A stretch of 64,000 nucleotides of DNA from Microbacterium oxydans (GCF_006540085.1 NZ_BJOG01000002.1:62001-126000); one strand, 5' to 3'; numbered from the stretch's first letter, positions 26,886 through 36,405 are shown. Program-made: numbers and translations. Notes: generated from the sequence alone by a model not told the origin.

Positions 26886-27488
26886 ATGCTCGAGCTTCCC
26901 GTCGACCTTCCGGCCGATCTCGTCCCCTTCGCGTGGCTGATCGGCGTCTGGGAAGGCACCGGCGTCATCGACTATCCGGTCGGCGACGAGCGTCTGCAGG
27001 GAGAGTTCACGCACCGGGTCAGCTTCAGCCATGACGGCGGTCCTTTCCTGAACTACTCCGGAACGGCCACCCTTCTGACCGAGGAGGGTGCTCCCGCGGC
27101 CGCACTGCTCGCCGAGACCGGATTCTGGCGACTCGCGCGTCCGGCGGCAGCGGCTGATCCCGGCCCCGCGCTGTTGCCTCCCACCGCGCCGGCCGTGACC
27201 CGCACAGTCGACGACGTGGAGGAGTTGCGCGCTCCGAGCGGCGGATTCCCGATCGAGGTCTCTCTCGCACACGCCGACGGTGCCCTCGAGCTCTACATCG
27301 GCGAGATCAACGGGCCGCGCATCGACATCGGCTCCGATGCCGTCGTGCGCAGCGCCGGCGCGAAGGTCCACACCGCCTCTTCCCGCATGTACGGCCTCGT
27401 AGACGGTCATCTGCTGTGGGCGTGGGACATCGCCGCCCTCGGCACGCCTTTGCGCTCGCATGCATCGGCCCGGTTGGCCAAGGTCTGA
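26886..27488 (+). CDS. FABP/nitrobindin-like haem-binding protein
   Basis: 200 aa beta-barrel protein. The N-terminal signature PFAWLIGVWEGTGVI and the C-terminal VHTASSRMYGLVDGHLLWAWDIAA match the actinobacterial FABP-like/nitrobindin family. This family binds haem b and reacts with NO or peroxynitrite. A conserved His near the C-terminal KVHTASS is the candidate haem ligand. The stop is 1 base before the ygfZ start. Confidence 0.85.
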   Translation: MLELPVDLPADLVPFAWLIGVWEGTGVIDYPVGDERLQGEFTHRVSFSHDGGPFLNYSGTATLLTEEGAPAAALLAETGFWRLARPAAAADPGPALLPPTAPAVTRTVDDVEELRAPSGGFPIEVSLAHADGALELYIGEINGPRIDIGSDAVVRSAGAKVHTASSRMYGLVDGHLLWAWDIAALGTPLRSHASARLAKV

Positions 27489-27489
27489 C

Positions 27490-28620
27490 GTGTCCGCCTT
27501 CCACCAGGTCGACGGTGCGGTCTCCGACGGCGAGGTCATCACTCATTTCGGTGATGCCTTCCGCGAGCAGCGGCGTCTCGCCGACGGCGCGGCCCTTGCG
27601 CCGCTCGGGGATCGCACGGTCATCGAGGTGGCGGGTCCCGAGCGCCTCACCTGGCTCGACTCGATCACCTCGCAGTCGGTGGGGCGTCTCGCGCCAGGAG
27701 ACAGCACGGAGCTGCTGATCCTCGACCCGCAGGGTCGCGTCGAGCACGCCGCCGGAATCCTCGACGACGGCTCATCGGCGTGGTTGATCGCCGACAGCGG
27801 CGATGCGGAAGCGCTCGCCGCCTGGCTGACGCGCATGAAGTTCCGTACCCAGGCGACGGTAGAGGTGCGCTCCGACCTCGAGCTGGTCGGCTACATCGAC
27901 GGCGGGACCGTCGGAGCGAGAATCACCGCTGCCGCGTTCGCCCCGAACGGCGTCGCCCTCGTCTGGGCAGACCCGTGGCAGCGCATCAGCGTCGGAGGTC
28001 ATCAGTACGCGGAGGTCGCAGAGCATCCTGCCACCGATTTCGCCTGGCGGGTGGCCGTCGTCACGGAGGAATCCGCTCGTGCTCTCGCCGGTTCCCTCGA
28101 TCGGGAAGCCCTCGCAGGGACTCTTGCGGCCGAGGCGCTGCGGGTCGCGGCGTGGCGTCCTCGGTGGACGACCGAGGTGGACGAGCGCTCGCTGCCCCAC
28201 GAGTCCGACTGGATCCGCAGCGCGGTCCACCTGAACAAGGGCTGCTACCGCGGCCAGGAGACCGTCGCCAAGGTGCACAACCTCGGGCATCCGCCTCGAC
28301 GGCTGGCCGCACTCCACCTCGATGGCAGCGATGCCGTCCTGCCGGAGCCTGGTGCGCCGGTCTTCGCGGGCGATGACGAGGTCGGCCACCTGACCTCCGT
28401 GGCCCGGCACCACGAAGACGGCCCGATCGCGCTCGCGATCCTCTCCCGGCGCGCACCGGTCGGCGACCTCGTCGTGCGTGCGGAGGGCATCGACATCGCT
28501 GCGTCCCAGCAGGTGATCGTCCCGGCGGATGCCGGTTCCGTGGCCGACATCCCGCGCCTCACACGGTTGTCGCGACGGCCGGCGGCGCCCGACCCGCGCG
28601 ACGCACGCGACGCTGGCTGA
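27490..28620 (+). CDS. ygfZ: YgfZ/GcvT folate-binding protein
   Basis: 376 aa from the GTG at 27490. The family motif KGCYRGQE is present (NKGCYRGQETVAKVHN), as is the N-terminal GERLTW-like block (GPERLTWLDSITSQ). YgfZ proteins use folate to help repair or assemble iron-sulfur enzymes such as MiaB. It is coupled to the nitrobindin gene, the usual order in this family. It overlaps no other gene and is followed by a convergent methyltransferase. Confidence 0.88.
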   Translation: MSAFHQVDGAVSDGEVITHFGDAFREQRRLADGAALAPLGDRTVIEVAGPERLTWLDSITSQSVGRLAPGDSTELLILDPQGRVEHAAGILDDGSSAWLIADSGDAEALAAWLTRMKFRTQATVEVRSDLELVGYIDGGTVGARITAAAFAPNGVALVWADPWQRISVGGHQYAEVAEHPATDFAWRVAVVTEESARALAGSLDREALAGTLAAEALRVAAWRPRWTTEVDERSLPHESDWIRSAVHLNKGCYRGQETVAKVHNLGHPPRRLAALHLDGSDAVLPEPGAPVFAGDDEVGHLTSVARHHEDGPIALAILSRRAPVGDLVVRAEGIDIAASQQVIVPADAGSVADIPRLTRLSRRPAAPDPRDARDAG

Positions 28621-28641
28621 GCCGACGTCGCCGGCCCGGAG

Positions 28642-29469
28642 TCAGTCCGCGCGCGGAGCGACCGCCGCCCATGGCAGTGTGAGCTCGCCCAGACGCCAGC
28701 GCGTGCGCCCACCGATCACGGGCCAACCCTGATCACGCAGTGAACCGACCGCGGCGAGGAAACGCTGCGTCGCCCCGAAGGTCGACAACGGCGCGGCGCG
28801 GTCCCATTCGCGATCGAGGTCGACCAGGAGGGCATGGATGCGTTCGCCGGTGACGTTGCGGTGGATCAGTGCCTTGGGCAGGCGTTCGGCGACGATGCTC
28901 GGGTGCTCGAGGTCCGCGAGCCGGAGCGAGAGCGTGAACCGCAGCGGGGTCGCCTGTGCATCGATGTCGACCCAGCTCGAGACGCGGCCGATCTCGTCGC
29001 AGGTGCCCTCGAACAGCAGGCCACCGGGCGCCAGCCGGGCGGCCATCCGTGACCAGGCGCCGGGGACATCCCGCTCGTCGTACTGACGCAGCACGTTCAT
29101 CGCGCGGATCACGGCTGCTCTGCGCCCATCGGGAAGCGGAACCTCGAAACCGCCGCGCGCGAACGTCACCGGAAGGTCGGACGCGAAGGAGGTTCGGCCC
29201 GCGCGCACCTCGTCGAGCTGCGCATCGGCCGTCGCGACGCGGGCGGGGTCGATCTCCAGTCCGCGCACCTCCACGTCGTCACGCACCCGGACCAGGCGCG
29301 TGGCGAGCTCGAAGGCCGTGACCCCGCTGGCGCCGTAGCCGAGGTCGACGACCAACGGGTCGGATGCTCGGCGCAGCGCCTCACTCGCGGCGATCCAGCG
29401 GTCGTTTCGCCGAAGGCGGTTCGTCCCCGTGGTGCCGCGGGTCGGCCGACCGAGGGGAGATGACGCCAT
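28642..29469 (-). CDS. Class I SAM-dependent methyltransferase
   Basis: 275 aa. The SAM motif I VVDLGYGASGVTAFEL, acidic loop VRGLEIDPARV and motif around ARLAPGGLLFEG are visible. The substrate is not clear; the N-terminal GTTGTNRLRRNDRW is conserved in actinobacterial homologues. It is convergent with ygfZ and divergent from gpmA (starts 60 bases apart). Confidence 0.8.
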   Translation of the reverse strand: MASSPLGRPTRGTTGTNRLRRNDRWIAASEALRRASDPLVVDLGYGASGVTAFELATRLVRVRDDVEVRGLEIDPARVATADAQLDEVRAGRTSFASDLPVTFARGGFEVPLPDGRRAAVIRAMNVLRQYDERDVPGAWSRMAARLAPGGLLFEGTCDEIGRVSSWVDIDAQATPLRFTLSLRLADLEHPSIVAERLPKALIHRNVTGERIHALLVDLDREWDRAAPLSTFGATQRFLAAVGSLRDQGWPVIGGRTRWRLGELTLPWAAVAPRAD

Positions 29470-29528
29470 GTCTCCATCCTCCCAGCATCCGACTCGGGTG
29501 CTCAGCCCCGGACGGATAAACTGACGGC

Positions 29529-30278
29529 ATGACTGCGACGCGCACCCTCATCCTGCTCCGCCACGGCCGGAGCGAGTGGAACGAACTGAACCTGTTCACC
29601 GGTTGGGTGGACGTCCGCCTCAATGCGCAGGGCGAGAAGGAGGCACGCCGCGGCGGCGAGCTGCTGGCGGAGTCCGGCATCCTCCCCGACGTGCTGCACA
29701 CCTCGCTGCTGAGCCGTGCCATCCAGACGGCGAACATCGCCCTGGATGCCGCCGACCGTCTGTGGATCCCGGTGACGCGCTCCTGGCGCCTGAACGAGCG
29801 TCACTATGGCGCGCTGCAGGGCAAGGACAAGGCACAGACGCTGGAAGAGTTCGGCCCGGAGCAGTTCCAGCTGTGGCGTCGTTCGTTCGATGTGCCGCCG
29901 CCCGTGCTCGACGACGAGAGCGAGTTTAGCCAGGTGAACGACGTCCGTTACGCGCACATCGACGGCGAGGTGCCGCGCACCGAGTCGCTCAAGCTCGTCA
30001 TCGACCGCCTGCTGCCCTACTGGGAGAGTGCGATCGTCCCCGACCTCGAAGCCGGCAAGACGGTGCTCGTGACGGCGCACGGCAACTCGCTGCGTGGTCT
30101 CGTCAAGCACCTCGAGGGCATCAGCGACGACGACATCGCCGAGCTGAACATCCCGACCGGCATCCCGCTGGTGTACGAGCTGGACGAGAACAACGTCCCC
30201 ACCGGCCCCGGCCGCTACCTCGACCCCGAGGCCGCCGCCGCCGGTGCAGCCGCCGTCGCGGCGCAGGGCAAGAAGTAG
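29529..30278 (+). CDS. gpmA: 2,3-bisphosphoglycerate-dependent phosphoglycerate mutase
   Basis: Interconverts 3- and 2-phosphoglycerate in glycolysis, 249 aa. The catalytic RHG is in [18 protein letters not shown], with the second His in [19 protein letters not shown] and the length are those of the cofactor-dependent enzyme. An Ala-rich tail follows. A 24-bp hairpin ends the gene. Confidence 0.97.
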   Translation: MTATRTLILLRHGRSEWNELNLFTGWVDVRLNAQGEKEARRGGELLAESGILPDVLHTSLLSRAIQTANIALDAADRLWIPVTRSWRLNERHYGALQGKDKAQTLEEFGPEQFQLWRRSFDVPPPVLDDESEFSQVNDVRYAHIDGEVPRTESLKLVIDRLLPYWESAIVPDLEAGKTVLVTAHGNSLRGLVKHLEGISDDDIAELNIPTGIPLVYELDENNVPTGPGRYLDPEAAAAGAAAVAAQGKK

Positions 30279-30288
30279 AAGCCCCCTG

Positions 30289-30340
30289 CGGATACGACGG
30301 AGCCCCCGATGCGATGGCATCGGGGGCTCCGTCGTATCCG
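30289..30340. terminator. 24-bp perfect bidirectional hairpin
   Basis: Arms 30289-30312 and 30317-30340 pair without a mismatch around the loop GATG. The hairpin lies between the convergent gpmA and phoU ends and serves both. Confidence 0.85.
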
Positions 30341-30350
30341 CGAGTGGGTG

Positions 30351-31061
30351 TCAAGCGTGGCCGAACTCCTGCTGACCGAGCTCCTGCTGCTCGACGGCGA
30401 GCGGGATGTCGTGTTCCTCGACCGCCCAGTCGCCCGTGGCGAGGTAGACGACCTTCTTCGCGACGGCCACCGCGTGGTCGGCGAAGCGCTCGTGGTACCG
30501 GCTGGCGAGCGTGGCATCGACGGTGGCCGTGGCCTCGCCCTTCCAGTTGTCGCTGAGCACCTTCTCGAAGACGGTGGCGTGCAGCTCATCGACGTCGTCA
30601 TCGGCGTTGCGGATGGCGTCGGCGAAACGCAGGTCCTGCGTGCGCAGCAGTTCGGACAGGGTGCGGGCCACCTCGACGTCGAGCTCGCCCATCTTCACGA
30701 ACGTGCCCTTGAGGCCCTTCGGAATGGCGCGCTCGGGGAAGCGGAGGCGGGCGAGCTGGGCGATGTGCTCCGACATGTCGCCCATGCGCTCGAGCGAGGC
30801 GCTCACGCGCAATGCAGTGACGACGATGCGGAGGTCGCGGGCGACCGGCTGCTGGCGCGCGAGGATCTCGATGGCCTGCTCGTCGAGGGCCACGGCCAGC
30901 TCGTCGATCTTCGCGTCGTCGGCGATGACCTCTTCGGCCAGAGCCACGTCGCTCGTCGCGAACGCCCTGGTGGCCTTGTCGATGGACACCGTGACGAGGT
31001 CGGCGATCTCGACGAGGCGGTTCTGCAGGTCCTCGAGGGACTGGTGGAAGACTTCGCGCAT
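30351..31061 (-). CDS. phoU: Phosphate transport system regulator PhoU
   Basis: 236 aa, two three-helix repeats each with a metal-binding (D/E)XXXD-type motif (RMGDMSEHI in the first; RYHERFADHAVAV in the second). PhoU links the Pst transporter to the sensor kinase and holds the system off in high phosphate. I chose the ATG at 31061 over a TTG at 31073. It is divergent from senX3 with a shared PHO box. Confidence 0.95.
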   Translation of the reverse strand: MREVFHQSLEDLQNRLVEIADLVTVSIDKATRAFATSDVALAEEVIADDAKIDELAVALDEQAIEILARQQPVARDLRIVVTALRVSASLERMGDMSEHIAQLARLRFPERAIPKGLKGTFVKMGELDVEVARTLSELLRTQDLRFADAIRNADDDVDELHATVFEKVLSDNWKGEATATVDATLASRYHERFADHAVAVAKKVVYLATGDWAVEEHDIPLAVEQQELGQQEFGHA

Positions 31062-31176
31062 GTTGGGGCGCAACCTTTCATTCGGATCTCGGCTGGATCA
31101 GCGCGAGGCGGCGGGTCGTCCGCACGAGAGCAGGTCTGTGCTCCCGCACAGGCCCGAAGCGATTGTCTGCTTCGAA

Positions 31177-31205
31177 GGTTAACGAACGGTGCCCAGCACG
31201 TGAAT
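31177..31205. promoter_or_regulatory. PHO box in the phoU-senX3 intergenic region
   Basis: GGTTAAC (31177-31183), GGTGCCC (31188-31194) and CGTGAAT (31199-31205) repeat with an exact 11-base period. All three are variants of GGTGAAC, the PHO-box unit. The position supports autoregulation of senX3-regX3 and control of phoU. Confidence 0.65.
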
Positions 31206-31277
31206 AGTACTTCTCCTGTTCCCGCCAGGGCGCGGAAACCCGCCGGACGGACGGTGAACGCACTCTACGCTGGAGTC

Positions 31278-32501
31278 ATGACCCTGCCGCAGCTCGCGCT
31301 GTCTTCGCTCGCCATCGGGCTCGTGATCGGCGTCGGCCTGTCGCTCCTCGTGGTGTGGGCGTACCGGGCGCGGGCTCGAGTGCAGGAGGAGACGTCGCTG
31401 GCGATCCCCGCCGGCATCACCGACGTCCTGCACAGCATGGACGATGCGGCGGCGATCGTCGACGCCTCCGGTCTGGTGCTGGCCGCATCGCAGGCCGCGA
31501 CGCGCTTCGGGATCGATGTCGGCTCGACTCTCGACAACCCGGAGCTCCGGCAGCTCGTCCGCGGCGTCAGAGAGGCCGGCGGCTCCGTCACCGAGTCGAT
31601 GCGCATCACGCGCGGCGGGGTGAGCCTCGACCCCCGCCTGGTCTCGGCTCGGGCCAGCGTGATCGGCAGCCGCCTCGTTCTGCTGATCATCCGTGATGTC
31701 ACGGAGCAGGAACGACTGGACCAGATGCGTCGCGACTTCGTGGCGAACACGAGCCACGAACTGAAGACGCCGGTCGGTGCGGTGAGCCTGCTCGCCGAGG
31801 CGATCGAGTCGGCGGCCGACGATCCCTCCCAGGTGCGCATCTTCGCCGCGCGCATCTCGGCGGAGGCGGGTCGTCTCGGTCAGCTCACCGGTCGCATCAT
31901 GAGCCTGTCCCGGCTCCAGGCCGAGGACGGGCTGTCCACGGTGGGGCCGGTCGCGATCGACGAGGTGATCGCCTCCTCCATCGAGGCCCATGTCGTGCAG
32001 GCCGATTCCGCCGGTGTGGAACTCGCCAGGGGTGGAGACCGTGGTGTCTGGGTGCGCGGCGATGCGCAGATCCTGATCGAGGCGGTCGGCAACCTGATCG
32101 CCAACGCCATCGTCTACTCGCCGCGCGGCTCCCGAGTGGGCGTGGGCGTACGGGCGGAAGACGGTGTGGTCGAGATCGCGGTGTCGGATCAGGGCATCGG
32201 CATCGCGGAAGCAGATCGCGAGCGCATCTTCGAGCGGTTCTATCGGGCCGACGAAGCCCGATCGCGGCGCACGGGCGGCACGGGCCTCGGCCTGTCCATC
32301 GTCAAGCACGCCACCCAGCGTCACGGTGGCGAAGTGCGGCTGTGGTCCCGTCCCGGTCGCGGGTCCACGTTCACGATCCGGCTTCCTCGGATCGATGCCC
32401 CAGACAATCGCGACGCGGGCAAGAAGAACAAGAAGAAGCGCGCGCGCAAGGCGGCCAAGAACGCCGCGTCCGCCCGCGTGCGAAACGGAGAGAGAGCATG
32501 A
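31278..32501 (+). CDS. senX3: Sensor histidine kinase SenX3
   Basis: Phosphate-responsive sensor, 407 aa from the ATG at 31278. One N-terminal membrane helix (ALSSLAIGLVIGVGLSLLVVWAY), a PAS-like segment (about 50-155), the H-box FVANTSHELKTPVGAV, and the N, G1, F and G2 boxes (NLIANAIVYSP, DQGIGI, ERFYR, GTGLGL) are complete. A lysine-rich tail (KKNKKKRARKAAKNA) is unusual. Overlaps regX3 by 4 bases. Confidence 0.94.
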   Translation: MTLPQLALSSLAIGLVIGVGLSLLVVWAYRARARVQEETSLAIPAGITDVLHSMDDAAAIVDASGLVLAASQAATRFGIDVGSTLDNPELRQLVRGVREAGGSVTESMRITRGGVSLDPRLVSARASVIGSRLVLLIIRDVTEQERLDQMRRDFVANTSHELKTPVGAVSLLAEAIESAADDPSQVRIFAARISAEAGRLGQLTGRIMSLSRLQAEDGLSTVGPVAIDEVIASSIEAHVVQADSAGVELARGGDRGVWVRGDAQILIEAVGNLIANAIVYSPRGSRVGVGVRAEDGVVEIAVSDQGIGIAEADRERIFERFYRADEARSRRTGGTGLGLSIVKHATQRHGGEVRLWSRPGRGSTFTIRLPRIDAPDNRDAGKKNKKKRARKAAKNAASARVRNGERA

Positions 32502-33181
32502 CCCGAATCCTTCTCGTCGAAGACGAGCCCGACCTCGCCGACCCGCTCGCCTACCTGCTCCGACGCGAGGGGTACGAGGTGGAGATCGCGGAGGACGGCC
32601 CCGGCGCACTCGCGGCCTTCCGGGAGCGCGGTGCCGACATCGTGCTGCTCGACCTGATGCTGCCGGGGATGCCGGGCACCGAGGTGTGTCGGCAGATCCG
32701 CTCGACCTCTGCTGTGCCGATCATCATGCTCACCGCCAAGGACTCCGAGGTCGACATCGTCGTCGGCCTCGAACTCGGAGCGGACGACTACATCACGAAG
32801 CCCTACTCGTCCCGGGAGCTGCTCGCCAGGATGCGGGCGGTGCTGCGCCGGGTGGTCCAGGCGGACGGTGAACTGGACGAGCGTGTGCTGGACGGTGGAC
32901 GTGTGTCTCTCGACATCGACAGACACACCGTCTCCGTGGCAGGTGCGCAGATCAACATGCCGCTGAAGGAGTTCGAGCTGCTCGAGGTGCTGATGCGCAA
33001 CTCGGGACGCGTCCTGACCAGGGGGCAGCTCATCGACCGCGTGTGGGGGAGCGACTACTTCGGCGACACCAAGACGCTGGACGTGCACATCAAGCGCATC
33101 CGCTCGCGCATCGAGGAGAACCCGAGCGAGCCCGTCATGCTCGTCACGGTGCGTGGTCTGGGGTACCGCTTCGAGGGCTGA
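32498..33181 (+). CDS. regX3: Response regulator RegX3
   Basis: OmpR-family regulator, 227 aa. The phospho-acceptor Asp is in DIVLLDLMLPG, with acidic DE near the start (VEDEPD) and Lys in DDYITKPYS. The winged helix ends TVRGLGYRFEG. It is expected to bind the PHO boxes at pstS and upstream of senX3. Translated from the ATG overlapping the senX3 stop. Confidence 0.95.
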   Translation: MTRILLVEDEPDLADPLAYLLRREGYEVEIAEDGPGALAAFRERGADIVLLDLMLPGMPGTEVCRQIRSTSAVPIIMLTAKDSEVDIVVGLELGADDYITKPYSSRELLARMRAVLRRVVQADGELDERVLDGGRVSLDIDRHTVSVAGAQINMPLKEFELLEVLMRNSGRVLTRGQLIDRVWGSDYFGDTKTLDVHIKRIRSRIEENPSEPVMLVTVRGLGYRFEG

Positions 33182-33216
33182 GCGTCCGATCGGTGGCGCA
33201 TGCTGCCGGTGAGACG

Positions 33217-33257
33217 CAGAAGAGGCCGGTACCCCGAGGGGTGCCGGCCTCTTCTCG
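33217..33257 (+). terminator. Terminator after regX3
   Basis: AGAAGAGGCCGG pairs with the complementary run ending TCTTCT around 33244-33255. It separates regX3 from the convergent lipoprotein gene. Confidence 0.75.
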
Positions 33258-33269
33258 CTGCGTGCGGCG

Positions 33270-33803
33270 TCAGTTCGAGGGCGCCGGGGCTGCCGTATCG
33301 GTCGGCAGCGGGGTCGGCGACGATGTGGGTGCCTTCTCGCTGGGGACCAGATCCGAGTAGTAGGGGAGGGTGCCGTCGAGCACCGGCACCTGGGTCTTGA
33401 CTCCGGTGGAATCTCCCGACTGGAAGTGGATCTCGACGGTAGCGCCGGGCTTGGTGTCGAGGCCCACGATGCGCACCGGGTCGGCGTCAGAGCCGAGGCT
33501 CACGGTGTCGTTCGCCGGGACCGTGATGGCGAAGGGGTCGACACCCTCGACGGTGACGGTGAGCGTGGCCTTCTCGTCGGTCGGGTTCACGATCGCGGCG
33601 ACGAAGTTGCCGACCGAACCGTCCTCCGTGGCGACCACGAGGGCGTTGCGCACGTCGATGGGCCCGTCTTCGTCGGAGACGTTCACTCCGTCGGAGGCGG
33701 CGTACTCGGTCTTGGTGGACTGCGGGGTGATGAACGTGCACCCGGTCGTACCGAGCAGAACGAGGGCGCTGAGGGCTGCAGACGCAACAAGGCGCGATTT
33801 CAC
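33270..33803 (-). CDS. Conserved actinobacterial lipoprotein
   Basis: 177 aa with lipobox LLGTTGC. The mature part looks beta-rich (NALVVATEDGSVGNFVAAIVNPTDEKATLTVTVEG) and ends in a Pro/Ser/Thr tail. Homologues are often found divergent from carD. Function unknown; some databases mislabel the family. Its product is expected on the outer face of the membrane. Confidence 0.8.
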   Translation of the reverse strand: MKSRLVASAALSALVLLGTTGCTFITPQSTKTEYAASDGVNVSDEDGPIDVRNALVVATEDGSVGNFVAAIVNPTDEKATLTVTVEGVDPFAITVPANDTVSLGSDADPVRIVGLDTKPGATVEIHFQSGDSTGVKTQVPVLDGTLPYYSDLVPSEKAPTSSPTPLPTDTAAPAPSN

Positions 33804-33940
33804 GGGTCCTCCTGAGGTCCGGCGGGGATATCCGGAACCATTCTATGCGTAAGTCGTGAGGGCTCCTGCGGCCCTGGGGGCGCGAACCTTAGCGCATGTC
33901 CCCTGTGGTATCCTTGAGGTTGCCGAAAGGACACGTTTTT

Positions 33941-34423
33941 ATGCTTTTTGAGGTTGGCGAGACCGTCGTCTATCCCCACCATGGCGCTGCGACCATCATC
34001 GAGGTCAAGGAGCGCATCATCAAGGGTGAGGCGAAGAAATACCTGAAGCTCAACGTCACCCAGGGAGATCTCATCATCGAGGTCCCCGCGGAGAATGTCG
34101 ACCTGGTCGGCGTTCGCGACGTGATCGGCAAGGAGGGCCTCGATCATGTTTTCGAGGTGCTGCGAGCACCCTTCACAGAAGAGCCGACGAACTGGTCGCG
34201 CCGGTACAAGGCGAACCTCGAGAAGCTCGCCTCCGGCGATGTGATCAAGGTCAGCGAGGTCGTGCGCGACCTGTGGCGCCGTGACCAGGACCGCGGTCTG
34301 TCCGCGGGTGAGAAGCGGATGCTGGCGAAGGCTCGCCAGATCCTCATCTCGGAGCTGGCGCTCGCCGAGAAGACCGACGAGGACAAGGCGGGCGCACTGC
34401 TCGACGAGGTTCTCGCTTCCTGA
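33941..34423 (+). CDS. carD: CarD-type RNA polymerase-binding regulator
   Basis: 160 aa. The N-terminal RNAP-interaction domain begins [17 protein letters not shown] and the C-terminal helical domain binds the -10 region of promoters, stabilising open complexes (rRNA genes above all). GAAAGG precedes the ATG; an ORF start further up (33896) lacks any support. A TTCG-loop terminator follows. Confidence 0.95.
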   Translation: MLFEVGETVVYPHHGAATIIEVKERIIKGEAKKYLKLNVTQGDLIIEVPAENVDLVGVRDVIGKEGLDHVFEVLRAPFTEEPTNWSRRYKANLEKLASGDVIKVSEVVRDLWRRDQDRGLSAGEKRMLAKARQILISELALAEKTDEDKAGALLDEVLAS

Positions 34424-34432
34424 GCTCTTCCA

Positions 34433-34470
34433 CGACGAAAGGCGGGTGCTTCGGCACCCGCCTTTCGTCG
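34433..34470 (+). terminator. Terminator after carD
   Basis: A 17-bp stem closed by a TTCG tetraloop (34433-34449 with 34454-34470), immediately upstream of ispDF. Confidence 0.85.
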
Positions 34471-34492
34471 TCTCGGCCGGTAACGTGAAGCC

Positions 34493-35674
34493 GTGACCAT
34501 CCTTCCCGTTCCACGCACAGCGATCATCGTCGTGGCCGCAGGCTCCGGCACCCGACTGGGGGCGAGCGCCCCGAAGGCCTTCGTCGGCGTCGACTCCCGT
34601 TCCGTGCTCCGCCATGCGCTCGACGGGGTGTTCGCCGCCGCGCCGGCCCAGGTCGTCGTGGTCGCCCCCGCAGGCTGGGAGGGCGACGCCGAGACCGAGC
34701 TGCGCGAAGCGGCGGGGGAGCGCGCCGACTTGGGGCGCGTGGTCACCGGCGGCGCGACCAGGCAGCAGTCGGTGGCCGCGGGTCTGAGCGCGCTCTGGGG
34801 CGACATCGAGACGGTGCTGGTGCATGACGCCGCACGTGCGCTCACCCCTCCCTCACAGATCGATGCCGTCGCAGAGGCTGTGGCCGCAGGGGTCGGCGTG
34901 ATTCCGACGCTGCCCGTCGTCGACACGCTCAAGAGGGTCGTCAATGGAACCGTGGCGGCCGCCGTCGACCGTTCCGAGCTCGCAGCGGCGCAGACGCCAC
35001 AGGGCTTTCCGCGGGCAGCGCTGGAGGTCGCCTACGCCGCCGCGCGTGAGAGCGGGGTCGAGTACACCGACGATGCGGCGCTGTTCGCGGCGACAGGCCG
35101 CCCCGTGCGGCACATCGACGGCTCCGAACGCGCGTTCAAGATCACCACGCCGGCCGACCTCGAGCGCGCGAGACACCTTCTGGGCTCGCACAACGCAGGC
35201 GCCGGCATCCCGCGGGTGGGCATCGGCACGGACGTTCACGCCTTCGGCGGCGAGGGCGACCTCTGGCTCGCCGGTCTGGAGTGGCCAGGGGAGCAGCCTC
35301 TGTCCGGCCATTCGGATGGAGACGCGGTCGCCCATGCCATCGTCGATGCGCTCCTGGGAGCGGCGGGCATCGGCGACATCGGCGAGCACTTCGGCACCGC
35401 CCATCCCGAGTATGCGGGGGCCCATGCCGAGGTCTTCCTGGCCCGCACGCGCGAGCTGCTCCGGGAAGCCGGCTTCGCGGTCGGGAACGTCTCGGTCCAG
35501 TTCCAGGGGAACCGTCCGAAGTTCAGCCCGCGACGGTCGGAAGCCCAGGAGCTCCTCAGTGGGATCCTCGGCGCTCCGGTGTCCGTGACAGCCACCACGA
35601 CTGACGGGCTGGGATTCGCCGGGCGGGCGGAGGGCATCGCGGTCACCGCGATCGCGACCGTCTTCCCGCTCTGA
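34493..35674 (+). CDS. ispDF: Bifunctional IspD/IspF isoprenoid enzyme
   Basis: 393 aa fusion of two enzymes of the MEP pathway. Residues 1-230 are IspD (MEP cytidylyltransferase): GSGTRLGASAPKAF, HDAAR, and TPQGFPR. Residues 237-393 are IspF (MEcPP synthase): GIGTDVHAFGG with metal-binding DxH, GHSDGDAVAHAIVDALLGA. The CarD-IspD-IspF order is conserved in actinobacteria, although there the two are often separate. GTG start at 34493. Confidence 0.95.
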   Translation: MTILPVPRTAIIVVAAGSGTRLGASAPKAFVGVDSRSVLRHALDGVFAAAPAQVVVVAPAGWEGDAETELREAAGERADLGRVVTGGATRQQSVAAGLSALWGDIETVLVHDAARALTPPSQIDAVAEAVAAGVGVIPTLPVVDTLKRVVNGTVAAAVDRSELAAAQTPQGFPRAALEVAYAAARESGVEYTDDAALFAATGRPVRHIDGSERAFKITTPADLERARHLLGSHNAGAGIPRVGIGTDVHAFGGEGDLWLAGLEWPGEQPLSGHSDGDAVAHAIVDALLGAAGIGDIGEHFGTAHPEYAGAHAEVFLARTRELLREAGFAVGNVSVQFQGNRPKFSPRRSEAQELLSGILGAPVSVTATTTDGLGFAGRAEGIAVTAIATVFPL

Positions 35675-35743
35675 CTCGGCGGGGGAATGCGCGGTCCGTG
35701 CGGATCGTTTCCTGTCGACGAGACCATCACAGAAGGAGCCGCA

Positions 35744-36334
35744 GTGAAGATCCTCATCATCGGAGCCAGTGGGAATGTCGGACGGGCGGCAGTCGGAGCG
35801 CTCGAAGGGCACGACATCGTGGCCGCCTCGCGGAGCGGTGCTCCGTCCGTCGACGTGACGGACCCGACATCCATCGAGCGGCTCTTCGACGATGTGGGCC
35901 ACGTGGATGCGGTCATCGCCGCTGTCGGCAGCGTCCCGTTCGCACCGCTGGCCGAGCTCGGGCGTGACGACTTCGAATCCGCGCTCCGTGGCAAGGTGCT
36001 GTCCCAGCTCGACATCGTCCGCATCGGTACGCGGTTCGTGCGTGACGGCGGCTCCTTCACCCTCACCTCCGGCATCCTGGCCCGCGAGCCGATCGCCACG
36101 GGTGCCGCGGCCTCGCTCGCGAACGGAGCGATCGAGGCGTTCGTGCTGGGCGCAGCCGCCGAGCTCCCGCGTGCGATCCGCATCAACGCCGTCAGCCCCT
36201 CAGTGCTCGAGGACGCGCCTTCCTACCATTCGTCGTTCCCCGGGTTCGTCCCGGTGTCCTCGTACCGGGTCGGCATGGCGTACGCGAAGAGCGTCCTCGG
36301 CGTGCAGACGGGACAGATCTTCCCCGTGGACTGA
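35744..36334 (+). CDS. Short-chain dehydrogenase/reductase
   Basis: 196 aa from the GTG at 35744 (AAGGAG 6 bases upstream). The N-terminal ILIIGASGNVGRAAV is a Rossmann dinucleotide site. The usual YxxxK is replaced: the Ser (TLTSGIL) is present, but the Tyr/Lys pair is not in standard form. This is a feature of the short SDR subgroup with very small size. NADPH-dependent reductase by family; substrate unknown. Confidence 0.8.
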   Translation: MKILIIGASGNVGRAAVGALEGHDIVAASRSGAPSVDVTDPTSIERLFDDVGHVDAVIAAVGSVPFAPLAELGRDDFESALRGKVLSQLDIVRIGTRFVRDGGSFTLTSGILAREPIATGAAASLANGAIEAFVLGAAAELPRAIRINAVSPSVLEDAPSYHSSFPGFVPVSSYRVGMAYAKSVLGVQTGQIFPVD

Positions 36335-36405
36335 GTTCGCCCGTCATGGATGACGCATTCGCACGCGCCCAGGCTCAGGAACGACGCTCCCGGTAAGCTT
36401 GAGCG

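Noticed and set aside
35744..36334. SDR gene as a pseudogene because the YxxxK motif is not standard
   Set aside because: The frame is intact with a good ribosome site; short divergent SDRs of this type are common.
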